A stretch of DNA of 64,000 nucleotides, taken from contig NZ_WJPO01000008.1 in the NCBI RefSeq assembly GCF_009649175.1, positions 62,001-126,000 of the forward strand. The letters are read 5' to 3'. The notes below the pieces were generated by a model. It searched no databases. It was not told where the DNA came from and worked only from the letters and a program-made list of their open reading frames with translations. Shown piece by piece: positions 1 to 7,006 of the stretch. Each line of letters starts with the position of its first letter. Position 1 is the first letter of the stretch. This DNA is from Rhodovulum strictum (lineage in GTDB: Bacteria > Pseudomonadota > Alphaproteobacteria > Rhodobacterales > Rhodobacteraceae). A program made the position numbers and the translations under genes.

Positions 1-449
1 GCCTCGATGCTCATCCGCTCGACCCGGAAGCCGAGTGGGCCGGCGGCCTGCCGAAGGGACGCGGCCACCGCGGCCCCCGGCGCCTCGGCCAGACCGTTGC
101 AGGCCGAGCAGATCAGAAAGACCGGCACATGCGCCTCGCCCGGGTGCATGCAGGCGGCAAAGGCGTTCAGCCGCCGGATGCGATGGGCGAAGCCATGCTC
201 GACCAGGAATTCCAGCGCGCGATAGGCCACGGGCGGCTGGCGGCCGAACCCCTCTTCGGCCAGCCGGTCGAGCACATCATAGGCGCCCAGCGCCTGATGC
301 GACTCGAGCAGGATTTCCAGCGCACGGCGGCGCACGGGGGTCAGGCGCAGGCCCTTTGCCTCGGCCACGGCTTCGGCATGGGCCATCGCCCCGTCGCGGC
401 AGGCGGCGTGGTCATGGCTGGCAAAGGCCAGCGTGCCGTCGGGGTCCAT
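1..449 (-). CDS. zur: Zinc uptake regulator Zur (Fur family), C-terminus cut by window edge
   Basis: Reverse-strand frame from ATG at 449 that stays open to the window edge, about 149 residues seen. The translation is Fur-like: a winged-helix N-terminal part (about residues 25-85, with LTPVRRRALEILL and PPVAYRALEFL) followed by a metal-binding part with CMHPGEAH and the CSAC Cys-x2-Cys pair typical of the structural zinc site. Zur represses zinc import when zinc is sufficient. The call as Zur rather than Fur or PerR rests on the divergent neighbour znuA and on the dyad between the two genes. The last residues lie outside the window. Confidence 0.88.
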   Translation of the reverse strand, partial: MDPDGTLAFASHDHAACRDGAMAHAEAVAEAKGLRLTPVRRRALEILLESHQALGAYDVLDRLAEEGFGRQPPVAYRALEFLVEHGFAHRIRRLNAFAACMHPGEAHVPVFLICSACNGLAEAPGAAVAASLRQAAGPLGFRVERMSIE

Positions 450-467
450 CCGATTCCCTCTTGACTA

Positions 468-480
468 GTTATCTTATAAC
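468..480. promoter_or_regulatory. Zur-type operator between zur and znuA
   Basis: GTTAT-CTT-ATAAC is a perfect 5+3+5 dyad in the 79-bp gap, 19 nt before the zur start and about 50 nt before the znuA start. A TTGACT hexamer at 461-466 could be the -35 of znuA, which would put the dyad inside the promoter. The core resembles AT-rich alphaproteobacterial Zur boxes (family knowledge). Binding is inferred. Confidence 0.65.
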
Positions 481-528
481 ATATTCCTTGCCAACCAAGC
501 CGCACAACCCGGAAATGACGGAGCCCCC

Positions 529-1488
529 ATGCGTTCGCTGACCGCCCTCGCCCTTGTCCTGACCGCCGCCCCGGCACTGGCCGCGCCGCCCAAGGTAATG
601 ACAGACATCCCCGCCGTCCATGCACTGACCGCCGCGGTCATGGGGGAGCTTGGCACGCCCGACATCCTGCTCGACAAGGGGGCCGACCCGCATCACTTCC
701 AGCTGCGCCCGTCCCAGGCCAGGGCCTTGTCCGAGGCCGATCTGGTGCTGTGGATCGGGCCGCGCATGACGCCCTGGCTGGAACGCGCCATCGCGGGCGT
801 CGGGCTTTCGGGCGAAAGCGTTGCGCTCCTGGACCTGCCGGGCACGTTCCGGCGCGATTTCGGCGACACGGGCGGGCATGATCACGACCATGATCACGCT
901 CACGATCACGGCCATGGCCATGACCACGCGCATGAGGCGGCCGACACACATGACCATACCGGGCTCGACCCCCATGCCTGGCTCGACCCCGAGAACGGGC
1001 GGGTCTGGACCCGGGCCATCGCCGCGCGTCTGGCCGCGCTCGACCCCGACAACGCTGCCGCCTATGCCGCCAATGCCGAGGCGACACTGGCGATGATCGA
1101 CGCGGCCGAGGCCGAGACGCGCAGCCTGCTGGCGCCGGTGGGCGATGCCCCGATCATGGTGTTTCACGATGCCTATGGCTATTTCGCTGATCATTTCGGC
1201 ATCACGGTCGCCGGTTCCATCGCGCTGGGCGATGCCGCCTCTCCGGGTGCCGGGCGGCTGGCGGACCTGCGCGGCCAGCTGCGTGAGGGCGGGATCGCCT
1301 GCATCTTCCCCGAGGCCCAGCACGATCCGGCCCATGTCACCGCCATCGTCGAGGGCACGGACACCCGCATCGGCGGGCTGCTGGACCCGTCGGGCAGCAC
1401 GATGGAATTCGGCCCCGACCTTTACCCCGCACTCCTGACCGGACTTGCCCGGACCATCGCCGATTGCGTCGCGGGCGCGGGGGGCTGA
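529..1488 (+). CDS. znuA: Zinc ABC transporter substrate-binding protein ZnuA
   Basis: 319 residues. A Sec signal peptide (about residues 1-20, ending APALA-AP) sends it to the periplasm, where ZnuA captures Zn2+ for the ZnuBC importer. Metal-site features: His55/His56 in DPHHF, a HAWLDP motif near residue 150, a FHDAYGYF motif near 212, and a His/Asp-rich loop at about residues 114-146 with repeated HD units, characteristic of zinc-specific rather than manganese-specific cluster A-I proteins. The ATG at 529 starts directly at the signal peptide. It is divergent from zur with a Zur-type dyad between. znuB and znuC are not downstream here: the next gene is convergent, so they would lie elsewhere, perhaps beyond zur. 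Confidence 0.93.
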   Translation: MRSLTALALVLTAAPALAAPPKVMTDIPAVHALTAAVMGELGTPDILLDKGADPHHFQLRPSQARALSEADLVLWIGPRMTPWLERAIAGVGLSGESVALLDLPGTFRRDFGDTGGHDHDHDHAHDHGHGHDHAHEAADTHDHTGLDPHAWLDPENGRVWTRAIAARLAALDPDNAAAYAANAEATLAMIDAAEAETRSLLAPVGDAPIMVFHDAYGYFADHFGITVAGSIALGDAASPGAGRLADLRGQLREGGIACIFPEAQHDPAHVTAIVEGTDTRIGGLLDPSGSTMEFGPDLYPALLTGLARTIADCVAGAGG

Positions 1489-1509
1489 GCCCCCCGCCAC
1501 CCGGCCCGA

Positions 1510-2475
1510 TCAGAAGTCGATCTCGACTGCGACGCCGCGCGCCCGCGCGATCTCGACCGCCCGGGCCGCGACCGCCAGATCCTGCAAGCCCACGCCGGTC
1601 CCGTCGAACAGCGTGATCTCGTCGGCCGATTGCCGCCCCGGCGCCAGCCCCGCGATCACCGCGCCGATCTGGGTGATGTCGCCCGCGCCGATCAGCCCCG
1701 CCGCCACCGCATGCTGCGCCTCGCCGATGCTGACCGATTGCGCGACCTCGTCGGTGAACACCCGCGCGCGCGCCAGAATCGCCGGATCGACCTCCTGCTT
1801 GCCCTTTGTGTCGGTCCCCATGCAGGCCAGATGCGTGCCGGGCCGGATATGGGCCTCCTTCAGTTGCGCCTCGAAACTCGACGTGATGGTGACGATCACA
1901 TCCGCCTGCGCGCCCAGTTCCTCCAGCGACACCGCCTCGAAGGGCAGGCCCAGTTCCTCGGCGGTCTCGGCCAGCCGGGGCAGCATCTCGGGGTGATAGT
2001 TCCAGCCCACCACCTTCTCGAACTCCCGCTCGCGCACCGCCGCCCGCAACTGAAAGGCCGACTGATGCCCCGCGCCGACCATGCCCAGGACCCTCGCATC
2101 CTTGCGCGCCAGATGCCGGATCGACACCGCACTCGCCGCCGCCGTCCTGAGCGCCGTCAACAGGTTGCCGCCCACCAGCGCCCTGGCCTGCCCGGTATCG
2201 GGATCGAACAGCACCACGGTCGATTGATGGTTGGTCAGCCCCCTTGCCATGTTGCCCGGCCAGTAGCCCCCCGATTTCAACCCCAGCACCAGCCCCGCCC
2301 GGTCAAAGCCCGACTTGAAACCATATAGCGCATCCGCATGGCCGATCGCCTCGCGCACCACGGGAAAGTTCCACGCCTCCCCCCGCGCCATCGCGGCAAA
2401 CACCGCCTCGACCGCCTCGAAACACTCCTCGGCCGAGATCAGCCCGGCGATCTCCTTCTCGGGAACGATGATCAT
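1510..2475 (-). CDS. bhcD: Iminosuccinate reductase BhcD (ornithine cyclodeaminase/mu-crystallin family)
   Basis: 321 residues from ATG at 2475, which has AAGGAGG just upstream; a GTG 21 nt further out overlaps that ribosome site and is less likely. The ornithine cyclodeaminase/mu-crystallin fold shows as a Rossmann motif GMVGAGHQS around residue 130 and DEVAQSVSIGEAQ near residue 240. On its own it could be any imine reductase of the family. Its place as the last gene of a bhcABCD order identifies it as the NADH-dependent enzyme that reduces iminosuccinate to L-aspartate, closing the beta-hydroxyaspartate cycle and regenerating the amino donor. A 174-nt gap holding a GC-rich hairpin and a dispersed motif separates it from bhcC. 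Confidence 0.88.
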   Translation of the reverse strand: MIIVPEKEIAGLISAEECFEAVEAVFAAMARGEAWNFPVVREAIGHADALYGFKSGFDRAGLVLGLKSGGYWPGNMARGLTNHQSTVVLFDPDTGQARALVGGNLLTALRTAAASAVSIRHLARKDARVLGMVGAGHQSAFQLRAAVREREFEKVVGWNYHPEMLPRLAETAEELGLPFEAVSLEELGAQADVIVTITSSFEAQLKEAHIRPGTHLACMGTDTKGKQEVDPAILARARVFTDEVAQSVSIGEAQHAVAAGLIGAGDITQIGAVIAGLAPGRQSADEITLFDGTGVGLQDLAVAARAVEIARARGVAVEIDF

Positions 2476-2532
2476 CCCTGCCCCTCCTTGTGACACCGAA
2501 ACAGGCGCCGGGACCGCGTCCCCGCGCCCTGT

Positions 2533-2585
2533 CTTCTTCTGGCCATAAATATCCCCGCCGGAGGCGCGCGGCCGTCAGGCCGCGC
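2533..2585 (-). repeat. Dispersed intergenic motif plus GC hairpin, copy 1
   Basis: Lies in the bhcC-bhcD gap. It has the motif CTTCTTCTGGCC, three variable bases and AATATCCC (2533-2555), next to a perfect hairpin GCGCGGCC-gtca-GGCCGCGC (2566-2585). A second copy of the motif with its own GC hairpin lies at 15535-15582. In both cases the element follows the stop codon of a minus-strand gene, so read on that strand it comes after the hairpin. No T-run follows. Role unknown; transcript 3' end or REP-like element are both possible. Confidence 0.5.
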
Positions 2586-2649
2586 CACGCCCAACCCCGG
2601 ACAAGCGGGGCGCATGCGTCCCGTGCCGGCCGGGGGCGGGAGCGCCCCG

Positions 2650-3813
2650 TCAGTATGCCTTGCCGCGCGCCGAAACCGGCCAGACCACCTCGACCTTGTC
2701 GCCGCGCACGCCCACATACCAGTCATGGACATTGCAGGTCGGGTCGCAATGGCCGGGCACCAGTTTCAGCTTCTCGCCGACCTTCAGCACGCCCTTCGGA
2801 TCCGAAATCACGCCATGCTCGTCCGAGCATTTGATGTATTCCACATCGTCGCGGCCAAAGATGAAGGGCAGCCCGCTATCGACCGATTGCGCCTTGAGCC
2901 CGGCATCGCAGATCGCGCGATCCGCCTTCACATGGCTCATCACGCTGGTCAGGATGAACAGCGCATTCTCCCATTCGCCCTGGTCGATCCGCTTGCCGTC
3001 CTTGTCGAGGATCCGCCCGTAATCGGCATCCATGAAGGCGTAGGAGCCGCATTGCAGCTCGTTATAGACCCCCGAATTGCCCTCGAAATAATAGCTGCCC
3101 GTCCCGCCGCCGCCGACGATGTCGCAGTCCAGCCCCGTGGCCTTCAGCCCCTCGACCGCATCGCGCACCATCGCCACCGCGATGTCGATCTTGGCCTTGC
3201 GGTCCTCGTAAAGGTCCATGTGCTGCATCGCGCCCTGATAGGCCTGGATACCGGCGAATTTCAGCCCCGGTGCCGCGTCGATCGCCCTGGCGATCTCGAC
3301 CACGGCTTGCGTACTCGTCACCCCGCAGCGCCCGGCGCCGCAGTCGATTTCCACAAGGCATTCGATCTGGGTGCCGTGCTTGACCGCGGCCGCCGACAGG
3401 TCGGCCACGTTGGCCAGGTCATCGACACAGACGATGGTGCGCGCGCCAAGCTTCGGGATACGCGCCAGGCGGTCGATCTTGGCCTTGTCGCGCACCTGGT
3501 TCGAGACCAGCACATCCTTGATGCCGCCGCGGGCAAAGACCTCGGCCTCGCTGACCTTCTGGCAGCAGACGCCGCAGGATCCGCCAAGGCGTTCCTGCAA
3601 CAGTGCCACATCCACCGACTTGTGCATCTTGCCATGCACCCGGTGGCGCATGCCATGCGCTTTGGCCCAGTCGCCCATCTTCCTGATGTTGCGCTCCAGC
3701 GCGTCGAGATCCAGCACCAGGCACGGGGTCTGGATGTCCGCCGCGTCCATCCCCGGCAGGGCGGGGATGTCATAGCCCACTTCGAGCCCTTGAAAATCCG
3801 TCACGTCCTTCAT
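2650..3813 (-). CDS. bhcC: beta-Hydroxyaspartate aldolase BhcC (D-threonine aldolase-like, PLP)
   Basis: 387 residues. The alanine-racemase-type barrel of the D-threonine aldolase family is seen: DIQTPCLVLDLDALERN near residue 27, the PLP-lysine segment VHGKMHKS around residue 60, and GGGGTGSYYFE near 235. The metal-site segment PGHCDPT lies near the C-terminus (about residue 355). In the beta-hydroxyaspartate cycle this enzyme condenses glycine and glyoxylate to erythro-beta-hydroxyaspartate. It starts 15 nt after bhcB on the same strand, consistent with one operon bhcABCD. Alone it could be called D-threonine or 3-hydroxy-D-aspartate aldolase; the neighbours decide. Confidence 0.9.
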   Translation of the reverse strand: MKDVTDFQGLEVGYDIPALPGMDAADIQTPCLVLDLDALERNIRKMGDWAKAHGMRHRVHGKMHKSVDVALLQERLGGSCGVCCQKVSEAEVFARGGIKDVLVSNQVRDKAKIDRLARIPKLGARTIVCVDDLANVADLSAAAVKHGTQIECLVEIDCGAGRCGVTSTQAVVEIARAIDAAPGLKFAGIQAYQGAMQHMDLYEDRKAKIDIAVAMVRDAVEGLKATGLDCDIVGGGGTGSYYFEGNSGVYNELQCGSYAFMDADYGRILDKDGKRIDQGEWENALFILTSVMSHVKADRAICDAGLKAQSVDSGLPFIFGRDDVEYIKCSDEHGVISDPKGVLKVGEKLKLVPGHCDPTCNVHDWYVGVRGDKVEVVWPVSARGKAY

Positions 3814-3828
3814 GGCGTTTCTCCCTGT

Positions 3829-4800
3829 TCAGCCCTTGATCCAGGGCAGCTTGTCCAGATCGACATTGCCGCCCGTGATGATGACGCCCACGCGTCTGCC
3901 CGCAAAGACGTCGCGGTTCTTCAGGATGGTGGCCAGCGGCACGGCGCAGCTTGCCTCCATCACGATCTTCATCCGCTGCCAGGTCAGCTTCATCGCGTCG
4001 ATGATCTCCTGCTCGGATGCGGTCAGGATGTCGGTCACGTGGTTCGACACGAAATGCCAGGTGAGTTCCTTCAGCGGCACTTTCAACCCGTCGGCCACCG
4101 TCTCGGGGGCGTCGTCGGCAATGATGTGACCGGCCTTGAAGCTGCGACAGGCATCGTCGGCCTGTTCCGGCTCGGCGGCATAGATCCTGATCCCCGGCGC
4201 GATGGTGGACAGCGTCAGGCAGGTGCCCGACACCATGCCGCCGCCGCCGATCGGCGCGATCACCGCGTCCAGCCCCGGCACCTGTTCGTTCAACTCGCGC
4301 GCGCATGTCCCCTGCCCCGCGATCACCCGCCAGTCATTATAGGGATGCACGAATTCGGCGCCCGTGCGGGCCTGCACCTCGGCGAACACCGCCTCGCGGC
4401 TGGAGGTGGACGGTTCGCATTCGGTGATCGAGCCGCCATAGCCCCGCACGGCGTCCTTCTTGGCCTGCGGCGCGGTGCGCGGCATCACCACATGACAGGG
4501 AATGCCACGGCGCCCGGCCGCGTAGGACAGCGACAGCGCATGGTTGCCCGAACTGTGCGTCGCCACGCCCTTCTGCGCCGTCTCGTCGTCCAGACCGAAG
4601 ACCGCGTTGCAGGCGCCGCGCACCTTGAAGGCGCCAGCCTTCTGGAAATTCTCGCATTTGAAGAACAGCTCGGCGCCGGTCAGCTCGTTGAAATAGCTCG
4701 AGGTCAGGACCGGCGTGCGGTGGATATGGGGCGCGATCCGCGCATGCGCCGCCACCACGTCGTCATAGGTCGGGATATACATCTGGCTCTGATCCTTCAT
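3829..4800 (-). CDS. bhcB: beta-Hydroxyaspartate dehydratase BhcB (serine/threonine dehydratase family)
   Basis: 323 residues from ATG at 4800, 7 nt after bhcA. Fold-type II PLP enzyme: the PLP lysine is Lys59 in AGAFKVRGA, the substrate Ser/Asn loop is SSGNHA near residue 82, and the phosphate-binding glycine loop IGGGGM is near residue 183. It lacks the C-terminal ACT domain of biosynthetic IlvA, as expected for the serine racemase/hydroxyaspartate dehydratase subgroup. In the cycle it removes water from beta-hydroxyaspartate to give iminosuccinate, the substrate of BhcD. An in-frame extension to 4950 exists but runs into bhcA and is not needed. Confidence 0.9.
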   Translation of the reverse strand: MKDQSQMYIPTYDDVVAAHARIAPHIHRTPVLTSSYFNELTGAELFFKCENFQKAGAFKVRGACNAVFGLDDETAQKGVATHSSGNHALSLSYAAGRRGIPCHVVMPRTAPQAKKDAVRGYGGSITECEPSTSSREAVFAEVQARTGAEFVHPYNDWRVIAGQGTCARELNEQVPGLDAVIAPIGGGGMVSGTCLTLSTIAPGIRIYAAEPEQADDACRSFKAGHIIADDAPETVADGLKVPLKELTWHFVSNHVTDILTASEQEIIDAMKLTWQRMKIVMEASCAVPLATILKNRDVFAGRRVGVIITGGNVDLDKLPWIKG

Positions 4801-4807
4801 CGCACCC

Positions 4808-5986
4808 TCACGCTGCCGCCCGCACCGGGGCTGCCCTGGTTGCCCGGTAATGCGCCTGTGCCGCCGCCACGCCGCTGCCCAGCGTGACCGGAACGCCCAT
4901 ATCCGCCATCGCCATCTCGGCCGTCGCGATCCCCGACAGCGCCAGAACATCGGTCAGCATCCCCAGATGGCCGATGCGGAACACCTTGCCCGCGACCTCG
5001 CCCAGTCCGGCGCCATAGGCCACGCCATAGGCATCGGCCGCGTGCCGACAGAGCGCGTTGCCGTCGATCCCCTCGGGCAGGACGATGGCCGTCACCGAAT
5101 TGGAATAGAGCGCAGGCGCCACCGCGCAAGGCCGCAGCCCCCAGGCCGCAACCGCCTTGCGCACGCCCTCGGCGATGCGGTGATGACGGGCAAAGACGTT
5201 TTCAAGCCCCTCTTCCAGCAGCATGTCGCAGGCCACGCCCAGCCCGTTCAACAGCCCCACCGCAGGGGTATAGGGCGTGCCGAGTTTCAGCATGTCGCGG
5301 AAATCGAAGAAGCAGCGCGACAGCCTGGCCCCCTCCATCGCCGCCAGCGCCCTGGGGCTGACGCCGACAATGGCCAGGCCCACCGGCAGCATGAAGCCCT
5401 TTTGCGAGCCCGCGACCGCCAGATCGACGCCCCATTCCGTCATCCGGAAATCCATCGACCCGATGGAACTGACGCCATCGACCATCAGAAGCGCAGGGTG
5501 CTGCGCCGCATCCAGCGCCCGGCGCACCCCCGCCACATCCGAGACGACACCCGTCGCCGTTTCGTTATGGGTGACCAGAACCGCCTTGATCTCGTGCGCG
5601 GTATCGGCGGCCAGGATCTGGGCGAAGCGCTCGACCGGGGCACCCTCGCCCCAGGGGCAGGTCACGATCTCGACATCCAGGCGATGGCGCTGGCACAGGT
5701 CGATCCATTTCATCGAGAACATGCCATGCCGCGCGGCCAGAACCTTGTCGCCGGGGCTCAGCGTGTTGGTGACGGCGGCCTCCCAGCCGCCGGTGCCCGA
5801 GGCCGGGAACAGGATCACCTCGCCCTCGTCCATCCTGAGCACCCGCTTCACGCCCGCCTTGGCGCGGTCGAACAGCGGCGGAAAGGCGGCCGAGCGGTGG
5901 TCCATCGTGGGAATGTCGCAGGCCCGGCGCAGTGCCTCGGGGATGTTGGTCGGGCCGGGGATGAAGACGGGGTTCTGGCTGGACAT
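4808..5986 (-). CDS. bhcA: L-Aspartate-glyoxylate aminotransferase BhcA (class V)
   Basis: 392 residues; the ATG at 5986 has GGGAGGA just upstream. Class V aminotransferase of the alanine/serine-glyoxylate type: the N-terminal GPTNIPEALR, the SGTGGWEAA cofactor loop at about residues 63-71, the catalytic lysine Lys196 in AGSQKG. It moves the amino group of L-aspartate to glyoxylate, giving oxaloacetate and glycine, and is the first step of the beta-hydroxyaspartate cycle. It is the first gene of the operon, divergent from bhcR, with operator-like inverted repeats between. Generic serine-glyoxylate aminotransferase is the alternative name, but the four-gene context is specific. Confidence 0.92.
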   Translation of the reverse strand: MSSQNPVFIPGPTNIPEALRRACDIPTMDHRSAAFPPLFDRAKAGVKRVLRMDEGEVILFPASGTGGWEAAVTNTLSPGDKVLAARHGMFSMKWIDLCQRHRLDVEIVTCPWGEGAPVERFAQILAADTAHEIKAVLVTHNETATGVVSDVAGVRRALDAAQHPALLMVDGVSSIGSMDFRMTEWGVDLAVAGSQKGFMLPVGLAIVGVSPRALAAMEGARLSRCFFDFRDMLKLGTPYTPAVGLLNGLGVACDMLLEEGLENVFARHHRIAEGVRKAVAAWGLRPCAVAPALYSNSVTAIVLPEGIDGNALCRHAADAYGVAYGAGLGEVAGKVFRIGHLGMLTDVLALSGIATAEMAMADMGVPVTLGSGVAAAQAHYRATRAAPVRAAA

Positions 5987-6043
5987 GCGGTCGATCCTCC
6001 CTGTGTCGCGGCTTGTGGATAGCGCGGGCGGGGTGGGGCGGGC

Positions 6044-6060
6044 AATTTTTTTGAAAAATT
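6044..6060. promoter_or_regulatory. Inverted repeat in the bhcA-bhcR gap (site 1)
   Basis: AATTTTT-TTG-AAAAATT, a perfect 7+3+7 dyad 58 nt before the bhcA start, in an AT-rich island of an otherwise GC-rich region. It is a candidate binding site for BhcR, which is known in Paracoccus to bind the bhc promoter region and respond to glyoxylate. The assignment of this particular dyad is inference. Confidence 0.5.
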
Positions 6061-6067
6061 CATCCGC

Positions 6068-6097
6068 CTGACGAAAAAACACCCAACCCGCTATAAT
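6068..6097 (+). promoter_or_regulatory. Predicted sigma-70 promoter for bhcR
   Basis: CTGACG (6068-6073), an 18-nt spacer and a perfect TATAAT (6092-6097), 75 nt before the bhcR start. It lies between the two inverted repeats, so BhcR bound there could control its own gene as well as bhcA. Confidence 0.5.
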
Positions 6098-6119
6098 TCA
6101 TGCGATTTTTACCTTCCCG

Positions 6120-6142
6120 AAAATGAAAAAACATTTCATTTT
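6120..6142. promoter_or_regulatory. Inverted repeat in the bhcA-bhcR gap (site 2)
   Basis: AAAATGAAA-N5-TTTCATTTT, a perfect 9+5+9 dyad 30 nt before the bhcR ATG and downstream of its predicted promoter. It is the longest dyad in the gap and a good candidate for the IclR-type BhcR operator. Position fits autorepression. Inference from symmetry and context. Confidence 0.58.
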
Positions 6143-6172
6143 GCAGCGCAGCACGCGAAAGGACCGATTCGC

Positions 6173-6988
6173 ATGACCCAGCCCCGGCCCCGCGGCCGCC
6201 CCCGCGCCTTTCATGACAAGACCGACCAGAACACCATCCAGTCGCTAGACCGGGCGATGTCGCTGTTGCGTGCGCTGGCCAAGACCAACGGCCTGACGCT
6301 GAGCGAACTGGCCGACCGCACCGGGCAAAGCGCGGCCACGGTCTACCGCGTTCTGGTCACGCTTCAGGGCCATGAGATCGTCGAGTTCGAGGAGGGCGCC
6401 CAGCGCTGGCATGTGGGCGCAGGCGCGTTCCGCATCGGCTCGGGCTTCCTGCGCCGGGCCAATGTCGCGGAACGCTCGCGCGGGGCGATGCAGGCGCTGA
6501 TGCGCGCGACCGGCGAGACGGCAAATCTGGGCATCGAGAACCGCGACGAGGTGCTGTTTTTGACCCAGGTCGAGACGCATGAGGCGATCCGCGCCTTCTT
6601 TCCGCCCGGCACCCGCAGCCCGATGCATGTCTCGGGGATCGGCAAGGCGCTGCTGGCCTATTACCCCGAGGCGCGGGTGGCGGCCATCGTTGCGGAAAAG
6701 GGGCTGACGGGCTTCACCTCGCTGTCGATCACCTCCGAGGCAAGCCTTGGGCGCGACCTTGCCCGCACGCGGGAACGCGGCTTCGCCATCGACGACCAGG
6801 AACGCGCCGAGGGCATGCGCTGCGTCGCCGCGCCGGTCTTCAACGCTTATGGCGAGCCGGTCGCGGGGCTTTCCGTCTCGGGACCGGCCTTTCGCATGAC
6901 CCTGTCCGAGGCCACCCGGATCGGCCAGGAGGTGCGCCGCGCCGCAGATAGCGTGACGGCGGCCATCGGGGGCACGCCGCCGGGCTGA
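6173..6988 (+). CDS. bhcR: IclR-family regulator of the beta-hydroxyaspartate cycle, BhcR
   Basis: 271 residues. The N-terminal winged helix-turn-helix spans about residues 22-80 (LTLSELADRTGQSAATVYRVL) and the IclR effector domain about residues 95-260, with the SPMHVSGIGKALLAY and CVAAPVFN signatures of the family. It is divergent from bhcA, as in Paracoccus, where BhcR controls the operon and glyoxylate alters its DNA binding (known for that homologue, inferred here). Two strong inverted repeats lie upstream. The ATG at 6173 is followed by a basic tail (PRPRGRPRAFH) before the helix-turn-helix. Confidence 0.9.
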   Translation: MTQPRPRGRPRAFHDKTDQNTIQSLDRAMSLLRALAKTNGLTLSELADRTGQSAATVYRVLVTLQGHEIVEFEEGAQRWHVGAGAFRIGSGFLRRANVAERSRGAMQALMRATGETANLGIENRDEVLFLTQVETHEAIRAFFPPGTRSPMHVSGIGKALLAYYPEARVAAIVAEKGLTGFTSLSITSEASLGRDLARTRERGFAIDDQERAEGMRCVAAPVFNAYGEPVAGLSVSGPAFRMTLSEATRIGQEVRRAADSVTAAIGGTPPG

Positions 6989-7006
6989 TTCCGGCCCGCC
7001 CGTGGC

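Noticed and set aside
2614-4887. 757-codon plus-strand open frame opposite bhcC and bhcB
   Set aside because: Shadow of bhcC/bhcB; the translation has no family sequence and is rich in His, Arg and Asp as expected for antisense of a GC-rich gene.
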